Shown piece after piece: positions 55,203 to 64,000 of a stretch of DNA of 64,000 nucleotides (positions are counted from its first letter, which is position 1; each line of letters begins with the position of its first letter). The stretch comes from Neospora caninum Liverpool. Its lineage: Eukaryota; Apicomplexa; Conoidasida; Eucoccidiorida; Sarcocystidae. The notes beneath the pieces are model-generated. The model did not search any database, had not been told where the DNA came from, and saw nothing but the letters and a program-made list of their open reading frames with translations. The translations under genes were made by a program, and so were the position numbers. Location: positions 930,001 to 994,000 of the forward strand of contig NC_018386.1 in the NCBI RefSeq assembly GCF_000208865.1, given 5' to 3'.

Positions 55203-57065
55203 GAGACACGGCGCTCGACGCCGCCCAAGCAGAGACACAGCTTGCGCGCTGGAGTGCCCGGAGATCTGCGAGTCGAAGGCGCGCGACGCGTACACAAGTA
55301 AAGAAGACTGTTCGGAGTAGGGAGAAGCAGGGAACACGGGCGGCTGCAAAAGAGAAGAGACAGGGGAAGCAGACCTCGCGGGAGAGAGCGAGATAGTTAG
55401 CGAGGGAGAGACAGGTAGCCGGAAAGAGGGAGAACGTCGAACACGCGGAAGAAGACGACTGAGGGTCTTGGAGGAGACAGGGGCACTGGACAGCAACGCG
55501 GCTGACAGGGGGGGGGGGGTGAACGATGGAAAACGTCCATGGCAGAAGCATATGGGCGACAGACGTAGCCGGCGCGTTTCCGACTCAGCGGGGTTCTCGC
55601 AATTCACGTGACACCGGAGTTTGCCGAAAAACTGTTCCCTGTTCTGCGTTGCGGGCTCTTTCGAAACACTCGGTGCGGCGTCTGTATGCGTCCTTCCTGT
55701 TAAACGCTTGCCGACCTCGAGTGCAAGTCTCGCTGTGCCGCCTGTGTCTCTGCCCAACTTTCCGCGCGTTTCACCTCGGTTCTTCGCTAACGCTGACCCC
55801 TTCTCTCTTCACTGAAAAGAAACCTTGCTGTCTTCCTCGTCTCTCTCTGCTGACTGCGTTTCTGAGAAAAGCGACTGGCCGATGTTTCCAGCTGTGCGGA
55901 CGCTACCTCCCTGTTGCGGCCGAGGCAGCCGGGTCGCCTCGTCTCTGTCTCCTTTTTTGGAGCGAGAGAGCGCAGTCCTTCGCGGAAGCGTCACATTCAG
56001 CCGTCTCTTCCCCGTGCCTAAACGCCGGTTCTCGTTCGAAACCGAAGAGGAGGCGCTTCGCTGCGCTGTAGGCGCGTCTCTCCGTCTCCCCGGATGTATG
56101 TACAGCTCCGCGGCGTTGCCTCAGAAGAGCTCGATTGGAGGACAGAAACGCCCGGTGGATGTTAAATTGCGAATGGAGAAGGCACTCCTGGTTTCCCCCC
56201 TTCCGCGCCTCTCGACACAAGTTGTCCGCGCACAATGTTCCGCAGAGAGAGAGAGAGCGGAGGCGACGTGATGACGCGACACATTTCCAGGCGAAACCTG
56301 GATCGCTGTCTCTCGCGTGGACAGCAGAGCACCTTTCTAGGTCTTTTTTCCCTGCACAACTCAGCTGTGTCGAGCCCCCTCGCGAGAGTCGCAAGGATGG
56401 TAGCTGCATGGGAGAACTTTGCAAGGAAGAAGCTGTTCCCATCTGGAGAAACATCGCAGAAGCCAGGGCATTTCACACCCCTGTGCCCGAAAAAGGGAAA
56501 CGATGTCCAGACTGAGCGCCGGAGTGTACACGCTCCTGGGACCTGACAGTATGTATGAACCATGCTCTTTCTATAAAAACCAGAGTGTGGACTTGCGCAC
56601 AGAAGCCGGTTCTTTGTAGACGACACTTGCCGGTGTCGGGCGATTTTCCTGTTCTGGATCCCGCGGTGGGTCTCACCTGTGGCGACGCCCCTTCGCCGCT
56701 CTTGCGGATGATCTCTTGAAGGCGCGTACCTTCGCGCTTTGAGAGGCAGAGCGCACGCTAGCAAATGCACAAGATGCTGCTGAAGTACATCTCCACGCCA
56801 GGGTGATACCTGTGATTATCTGGAGTACACGACGGGCATTCCCGCTGTGGGAGGAGGGGAGCAGTCTTGAGCTATCGAGCTCTTTTCCCCGCTTTCGCCT
56901 GTCTCTACGCAACAGTGCGACAGCTCCAGTTCACACCTGCTCTCGCGAACGCGTTTCTCAGCGTTCTGCAGAGGAAGAAACAGGCGTCGACTTCCGATGT
57001 TTCCCTTGTACTTCCTCGGCCTGATACCGCCTCCGCGAGAGACCTTTAAAGGCTCGCTCTCTCCA

Positions 57066-57097
<32 letters not shown>

Positions 57098-57105
57098 CGG
57101 ATAAA

Positions 57106-57142
<37 letters not shown>
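57066..57142. repeat. paired (TA)n microsatellites
   Basis: Two TA runs of about 14 and 16 units are separated by CGGATAAACATCA. Intergenic. Confidence 0.92.
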
Positions 57143-57144
<2 letters not shown>

Positions 57145-57865
57145 TACCATGCTTTATCTGTTGAGTTCTGTGGATACTTGCAAGCTGGAGGTCTAGTCTC
57201 CGATCTTCACAGCTGCTGCACTTCATGTGAGTGACTGACAAAGAGGCTGCGGTTTTCTACTGCGGGAAGAGAGATCCCAAGTTTTGATCTCTCCCCTCCT
57301 TTTCTGGAGAACCAGGACGTAGGCCTGGATGAAAGCGAACGAGGGTTCTCTCTCCATGCTAGCTTGTCCTCCCTGCTTTCCAGAAACGTCTGCGCAAGGG
57401 AGACGGAGAGGCGCGTTTTCCGTCTCGTGAAAAACAGAGGAATCTAGAAAGAAAAACCCTGATGCGGCACCGTTCCTGTCTCGCTTTCGGCATGCAGACC
57501 GGAGTAGGATATTGAAATCCAGCATCTTTTAGCTGTCTTCAGCAGTCCAATGCTCGCAACCAGCCGCGAAGCGCTTCTTCCAGAGCCGCAATCGCGAGAA
57601 AAACGAAAACACAGACGCCATTTTCAAGGCTTAAAAACCCCCCTCGACAAGATCACCACTGTTTCTTCCCCATTCCAGCAGAGGCCTCGACCGCCCCAGT
57701 CTTCCACGAACCTCTCTTCACGTTGTCCCTCTCGCTTCCCTTGTCTACCTTTCCCGCTTCTCTAATGCATACACTCCCAAACACAGAAAACAGAATTCAA
57801 TCCACATGCTCTTGCTTCCATCAACCCACACTTGTACACGCCTGTAAACATGCATATACAGTCGT

Positions 57866-57870
<5 letters not shown>

Positions 57871-57909
<39 letters not shown>
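57871..57909. repeat. (TA)n microsatellite
   Basis: About 19 uninterrupted TA units in intergenic DNA. Confidence 0.95.
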
Positions 57910-57912
<3 letters not shown>

Positions 57913-58343
57913 ATATTTAGATGCCTGCGTGTATATGGGGGAGGCGCGTACACGTTGTGTGCGTCTCTCTTTAGGGTAAGAGGGTCTTCTGCCCATCTTC
58001 TTTTCTCGATTTCTTTTTCAGATTCCGACGACACTCTCTCGTTTCCTAGTTGCGTTCTTTTCGTTTGTCAGGGAGAAGCGTCTGAAAGGAGGCTTCTGAG
58101 AAGATCTGCGCCTCACGCGAGAAGGGTGCGGCTCCACTGTCTTCTGGATTTTCCAAGGCACCGTGACGCCCCCGACTCCTTGCTCTATGTTGATTCTGAG
58201 GTCTCGTCTTCTCGCCTTTTACCCGTTCCCTCCTGTTTTCGTTCGTTTCTTTTCTGCGGGAAGACTTCAGACTCGAGCGACGCTCGCTAGCCCCACTCCT
58301 GCGTCTCTTCCGCCTTCACAGAAACTCCGTCGTCGCCTCTCTT

Positions 58344-60235
58344 CTACTTGCGCCTAAAGAGATTTCTCGTGAAAGACGTCTTCTTCGTCAATGTGCTCTG
58401 CTCGCCGCCCTGCGACTCCTCCGCTTTCCCGCCGGAAAACCCCGAGGAAACCGAAGACAAGCGCCTCTCTTCTCCGCTCCCGGAACCTGGACAGCTTTCC
58501 TGGGTGTCTCCTCTTTGGCCCGGCTGCACAGAAAGAGAGCCTTCGCTTCCTTCCTGCACTGGTTCGTAACGTCCCGTTCGTAACCCAGCACTGGCGTCAG
58601 TGGGCGCGGAGAAAGAAGAGGAAGAGGAAGAAGAGGGAGGAGAGGAAGGGAAAGAAGAGGAAGGGGAAGAAGAGGAAGGGAAAGAAGAGGAGGAAGAAGA
58701 AGGAGAGAGAGAGAGGACTGGAGGCTGCAAGTTGTGTCGTTGGAGAGTCTCCGGGTCGAGGAACGGATGCGGGAAGCGAGGGCAGGCGTCTAAAAAGAGA
58801 AAATCGGAATCAGGAATCGACATCCCTGCGTAGGCTGCTTCTTCCTGGAAGGAGCGACTGAGGACAAGAAGCTCTTGCTGCGCCGCGGAGAGAAACAGAA
58901 GAGCAATGCAACTGAGGCGCCACACAACACGGCTGAACAAACGTCTCGCGGATTCAGAGGAACGTCAGCAGACCACCACACGCCAAAAAATGGGAAAGAC
59001 TCGAGTATGTGAGGATAGCTGTCTGACACGCGCAAAAGGAAAGAAGTTTTCTGCTTCGTACCTGGAAGTTTGAGATGGAGCGTGCAGTTGGGAACGAAGC
59101 CTTCCTGATAGAGTGTTTTGTTCAATTCGACTTTCCTCAGGGGCGGCGTCTCGCCGAGAAACCATCTGCGGAAAGGAGGCTCTTCAGCTGTGGACGCCTT
59201 AGTGCCCGGTGTCGGACTTCGAAGATCAGGATGGAGGAACTACACACACCGAAAAGAAAACGAAAAAACAACCCAGAAAAAGCGAGTTTGTATACTCCTA
59301 GGAATCCCATTTTATAAAATGTCAAACCGCAGCAGCGTGCCAAGGCCGTTTCGCCTCAGAGCCTCGGGAACCCAGAAAAGACGCCTCCGCCCTTCTCCCC
59401 ATCATGAGCGATGCTCAAGACTCCCGCACACACTTTCCTTACCACAGACACATGCATCACCACGTCTCGCCTCGTTTCCTGACTTTCGACCTGATGACAT
59501 ACTTGTATACATATTTTTTTGTATGTATACATTTGTATAGGTGCAAGCGGATCTTCAGCGTTTTCTCTGGAGATCCGTTCACCTGTTCAACTTGTTCACG
59601 GACGAATCGCAGGGTTTGATGAGGCGCGAAGGAGAGCTGGAGAACAGCTCGGTCGGGAAGAAGGACGCGAACTGTGCAGCTTTTGAAGACTTTCCGTTTC
59701 TCCAGCTGCTCCAACTGCTGCTGCATGCGCGACCGAAAAGACGGGCCGTCTCCCATGATCTGGAAACACACCAGCGACAACCTCTCACAGATTCATCCAC
59801 AAAAGTGGACCCGCTGTGACACTACGCAAAAACCTTACACACAGATACACACATCGATACACATAAGCATGTACATCTATATCTGTCTACATCTACACGT
59901 ACATTTATCTCTATCTTCTTATCTCTCTAATGCTGTGGGCTTTTACGCATCTTTGTGAATATTGCGTGAGAGAGGATCGAGCACTTTTCTCTTCTACCTC
60001 CTTGATCCGAGCAATATCGGCCGCGGTGAGGCTGGGCTTGTCGCCTGAAGGAGGGTCGCCGTCGAAGTCAGACTGTTGGGCGAGTAAACGCCTGTCTGCT
60101 TTCTCGCGCTGCCGCAGCTCCTCCAAGGCATACACCGCAGGAGCCAAGGGAACTTGTTCGCCTCCTCCAGTCTGAGAAGAAACGCCGCAAAAAGGCGTCA
60201 CATTTCTCGCCCTATCCCTCAACCAATGAACATAT

Positions 60236-60275
<40 letters not shown>

Positions 60276-62299
60276 GTACAATGGACACCCTGCAGACATC
60301 AGAAGCTCGCCTCTTCCCCTCGCTTCGTCGTTTCTGTCACTATATCTGTTCCGTTCTTTTCTTTCTTCTCTTTTTTGTTTCTGCTTTCCTCCACTGTCCC
60401 CTGTTCCTCGCGGTTGCAGTGTTCTTTCCGCTTGCTCGGCCACTGCCCGGAGGACTTCTTCTCCGCCCCCCATCGAGAAGAGCACATACATGCATACATA
60501 CATATACATGCATAGATGCATATACATGTATGGATATGTTCGTATCTACTGACACACTTTTGGATATTTGTGTGTCGTTATGCACGGAGTGCAACATGCG
60601 TGCACCATCTCGGGTTTCCTGACGGGGACGCGTTACAGCAGGCGAGAGGAAGAGGCCACATGCATGTGCTGTCACCTGGAGGAGCTGTTCGCGCTGTTTG
60701 ATCTTCTCCTTCAGCTGCGCGTTCTCCATCTTCCTCATCTGTCCGTGCTTCCCGGCCACCTGGCTGTAGGAAAGAGTCACACACAAACCGAGAAAAAGAA
60801 AGTGAAGATGAGAGCCCCCCGCCTCTTTCAACAGTTCCGTCAAAACAGACTCGGCAGAGCTGCATGCGGGCGCATGCACCCACAAGAAAGGAAGAACGCA
60901 GAGACGTGCACTTTTGTGTGCAAATCCGAAACCCCAGAAAGACACAGAGAAGCAAAGGGACTCCCTCTGAACAGAAAAAGTCTCGAAACAGTCGACACAG
61001 AGCAACTGTTTTTAAAGAAGACACATCGATTTCTGATTTTTCTTCACACGTATTACATAGATGCATGAAAAATAAACGCGTATGTAATTGAGCGTCTCCA
61101 CGTGAATACGTATGCAGCAAGTACATACGTAAGTATTATATATACGTATATATGCATACCCGTCTCCTTCTTTCTCGGTCAGTGCATGCTAATGCATGCT
61201 AATGCATGCAAATGCATGCAAATGCGTGTTGAATTACATTTTTCTACAGCTAGCATTTTTGCTTGCAGATTGATCGTTCGTTTCGCTCGACCTGAGAGAG
61301 GTGCCTGACGCCGAGACGATGGAGGAGCTGTAGGGATTGAACCCTGTGGACGGGAGAGGCGGTACGGGAACGCCTGCGTGCGTTGCCAGTTGCGCGAGGA
61401 GGTGATGGGCGTCGGTCAATCTGCGGAAAAGAAGAGGCGAGAAAGAGAGTGTTAGTGGGACTGGACTCGAACGCAGCGGAGACTGAGAAGAAAAGGAACA
61501 AACACACGCCACACAAGAAAGGAGACGGAGAGAGAAAGAGAGACAGAGGAGAAAGAGAGAGAGGAGAAAGAGACAGAGGAAGAAGAGAGAATGAGACAGA
61601 GGAGGAAGAGAGCACGAGACAGAGACATTAAAAGAGAAAGAACGCGACGGAAGAATCGGGCGGCCCCAGAAAAAGATACACGAGGCCAGCATGGAAAGCC
61701 CGAACAGAAGACGCGGAAAAGAACAGCATCCACAAGGACAGAAACGCTGTGTCCACACCAACCAAAGATATATACAATGCATATGTGATTTTTGTACCAA
61801 CCTCCGTGCATGCATGTGAAAAAACCTCCGTTTGTATGAGTGTCAGGAAGAGACAGAAGGGAGCATGCACAGGGAAGGTGACTCCTTTGCCTGCCTTTTT
61901 CGTATGTGTCTCTCATTCCGCACGTTTTTTACCGCATCACGTAGGCCGTATCCATGACAAAAAACTCGTCCAAATCGCCCGAAGTAGGATCGCGCATTTT
62001 TCCCTCGCAGAAACCTGCAGCTTCCATCACTCTCACTGCCGCGCGAAATCGTCCCACCTACGCCACCCAAAACGCACAGCCGGGAAACTCAAGACAAACA
62101 TTTACAAGCAATCGACACATACGTATACACATATGCAACATGGAAATATACATGCACATATTTATACATATGCGTATAAAGATGTATATCCATGTATGCA
62201 GATGCACGCGCAGCCTGCACTGCGCGCAACAGACACCAAGAAGATGGCCTATATTTGTTACGGAGATACAGACATACATATCGCTACCTATCTATACAA

Positions 62300-62340
<41 letters not shown>

Positions 62341-64000
62341 TTGATAGCTGGGACACAGGGAGGAAAGAGCGAGGAAGGCTGCGGACTGATTAACGACGAG
62401 CCGCATGCGCTCTCGCATTTTCTTTTGATTTCACATTTTCTCTCCTTTTTACTTGATTGTGGAAGGAAGGATTTGCCTTCCTCAGCCGCCTCTTCTTAGG
62501 ATTCGAAGGTTGTGCAAGAACGCCGTCGATGACAGTGAAGAGAGTACGCAGCACCCCCGCCAACGCTTCTCGCGGGACCTGAGAAAAACGAGAAACCGTG
62601 AGTATACGTCCCCATACACCCTATTTACACTCAAAAGAATCTGCATAATCTTAAAAAATGCAACTCTATAATATAAAGATACATATATATGTGAGGTATT
62701 TACAGATAGGTTTGTCTGATCGAGAGACACGCGGGGTGGCAAAGACCTCCGGCACAGCACCTTAAAAGTCTTGGCAGGCGAGCAAAAATCCACACAACGG
62801 CACTTTTGCATGTCTCGTACAGTTACACTCACATACATAAACCGATATACACACATATATACATATATATGTATACATACATGTCTTGACATCTGTACGA
62901 AGTCCGAAGCAGAGAATACCAACGGCCCCGCCCGTGCCCCTGGGCACATGCATTCCACCCGAGGAGAGAGGTTTCAGAAATCCGAAAAACACACTTGTGG
63001 GTTCATGGAGACGAACAGGTACACTGAAGGCATATAGTGCGCAAAGATATTCACTATGTGAGATTGTATTCATGAATGCAAACCCATAATTTCTTGTGTG
63101 CCTGTGTCGGCCTGCGTGTCCGTCGAAGGGAAAACCGTTGTTCTTACGTCGAGCTGAAGCTTTTCGATCGCTTCCGTGAGCGGGACAGGAAAGATTGATT
63201 CGTCCGTGACTGCTGCATAAACAACTGCGAAGTCCTCTTCTTCAAAAACATCTGAATCTCGCTTCTTCGAGAGATCTGCCTCCGCCTCCTTCCCTCTGTA
63301 CGAATTAGAAACTGAGAGTCGGCAGAAGAGGAGAGAAGAACAGGAGAAAAGAGACGAGATATACAGAGGAAGACGGCCCAAGCGAGGAGACAGACAAACC
63401 CGAAGGCACAATCCCACACAAACGTCACAGCAGAGCATAACCCATCATAGCTGTATATCTCTCCAATGTGTACATCCAACAGCCCACAATACGGAAGCAA
63501 TACATAGATGTAAATATGTATTCATATACGCTCCGAAAGTATATATATATATATATATATATATATGCTTATATATGCTTGTATACTTGTATTTGAAAAA
63601 CTTGCGGTCGACAAATCTCTTTCTAAACATGCATCTGTCTATTCGTACATATATATATATATATATATGCGTATTTGGAGAAGTATGCATGCACGTGATT
63701 GTTTTGTCTCCTCTGCTCCGGACCTTGTTCTTCGCTCGACGCGGAAGAGGAAGGGAAGGTGGTTGCCGGCGCGGGAGGAGACGAGGACGAAGGAGAAGAA
63801 GAAAGAGCAGAGGAGGCAGAGGAAGAAGCGACAGGAGGGGCGGGTGCCGGAGATGCGTTTAATTTCTTTTTGAGGAGTTCCTCCAGCCGCAAAGGGAGTT
63901 GAAGCTGCGTCCACTGAGAGGCCGAGAGAGCGCGAAGGCTGTCTGCAGGGAGAGATGAAAACGGCAATGCCTCGCAAGGGAGAGACACAGATGAAAGAGA
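58344..64000 (-). CDS. UBXD1-like p97/CDC48 cofactor (PUB + UBX domains), 5' partial
   Basis: PUB and UBX domains both bind the p97/CDC48 AAA ATPase; their combination defines UBXD1 (UBXN6), which acts in endolysosomal and mitochondrial protein extraction. Exons: 63942 to about 63710, 63295-63148, 62578-62453, 62057-61933, 61420-61292, 60763-60676, 60171-59998, 59759-59583, 59197-59062, 58873-58344. Except for the first donor, GT-AG ends and phases agree. The first exon opens with an acceptor (ctgcag|AC), so at least one 5' exon is outside the window. PUB: LRTLFTVIDGVLAQPSNPKK plus RLRKANPSFH in the 62.5-kb exon, then RFRAAVRVMEAAGF and LDEFFVMD in the 62.0-kb exon. A short Lys/Gln-rich coiled segment follows (60.7 kb). 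UBX: SCTVRVLLPDRAVLQLSF (59.7 kb) then LNKTLYQEGFVPNCTLHLKL (59.1 kb). The last exon encodes a poly-Ser/Pro low-complexity tail ending KKTSFTRNLFRRK. Confidence 0.84.
60237..60271. repeat. (TA)n microsatellite in a UBXD1-like intron
   Basis: About 17 TA units in the intron 60172-60675. Confidence 0.93.
61183..61226. repeat. four TGCATGC palindromes at 10-bp spacing
   Basis: TGCATGC occurs at 61183, 61193, 61203 and 61213, followed by a degenerate fifth copy (TGCGTG) at 61223. The unit is AATGCATGCT/A. It lies in the intron 60764-61291 of the UBXD1-like gene. Confidence 0.95.
62300..62342. repeat. (TA)n microsatellite in a UBXD1-like intron
   Basis: Two TA runs separated by TATG, between the two PUB-coding exons (intron 62058-62452). 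Confidence 0.93.
63540..63669. repeat. (TA)n microsatellites in the first visible UBXD1-like intron
   Basis: TA runs at 63540-63566 and 63648-63669 between the exon near 63.8 kb and the exon starting 63295. Confidence 0.92.

Larger units (their letters stand above)
55203..58343. other. convergent intergenic region
   Basis: 3' flanks of POMP (+) and the UBXD1-like gene (-). Two (TA)n blocks (57066-57142, 57871-57909) are present. No frame here has a recognisable domain; the longest ones are composition artefacts. Confidence 0.6.

Noticed and set aside
54058..55757. Two long - strand frames (497 and 448 codons)
   Set aside because: Antisense to POMP and its C/T-rich leader; the Lys/Arg/Glu-rich translation only mirrors the pyrimidine minisatellite.

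Overview
The window is nuclear DNA from a tissue-cyst-forming coccidian (Apicomplexa, Sarcocystidae; Toxoplasma/Hammondia/Neospora group). The evidence is an apicomplexan-type actin gene, a TRAP-family adhesin built from thrombospondin (TSR) and PAN modules, intron-rich genes with GT-AG junctions, long pyrimidine-rich leaders, many (TA)n and (TGTA)n microsatellites, and an insertion of coccidian mitochondrial cytochrome b DNA. I cannot fix the species from sequence alone. The gene order around actin looks like the Toxoplasma gondii ACT1 locus as I remember it (inference).

Layout. 4.4-6.4 kb (+): organellar elongation factor Ts. 9.1-14.8 kb (-): a seven-exon uncharacterised gene with a transit-like N-terminus and one membrane segment; its fourth intron holds the cytochrome b fragment. 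19.8-21.3 kb (+): ACT1. 22.4-36.8 kb (-): three genes head to tail, namely a CCDC96/CCDC113-type axonemal coiled-coil protein, a small ankyrin-repeat protein (possibly the 5' half of the same transcription unit) and a large TKL-type kinase. 41.9-48.0 kb (+): an eleven-exon microneme-type transmembrane adhesin with seven TSRs. 50.2-51.7 kb (-): CIA2/MIP18. 52.3-53.0 kb (-): TRAPPC6/Trs33. 54.7-55.2 kb (+): proteasome assembly chaperone POMP/Ump1, divergent from TRAPPC6. 58.3 kb to the window end (-): a p97/CDC48 cofactor of UBXD1 type (PUB + UBX), with its 5' end outside the window.

Exon structures were built by hand. Each junction was required to have GT-AG ends, to keep codon phase across every join, and to match the family where one is recognised. 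Most family genes come out at whole-codon lengths (ACT1 376, adhesin 854, kinase 1039, CCDC96 599, ankyrin 322, uncharacterised 964 residues).

How they relate: POMP, UBXD1 and CIA2 are proteostasis/cofactor-assembly housekeeping genes, and TRAPPC6 acts in vesicle tethering. ACT1 and the TSR adhesin are the two ends of the apicomplexan gliding machinery (motor track and surface adhesin), though nothing shows they are co-regulated. CCDC96 implies flagellar axonemes, which in this group occur only in the male gamete. Intergenic DNA is long (1-5 kb). I see no tRNA, rRNA, CRISPR array or complete mobile element.
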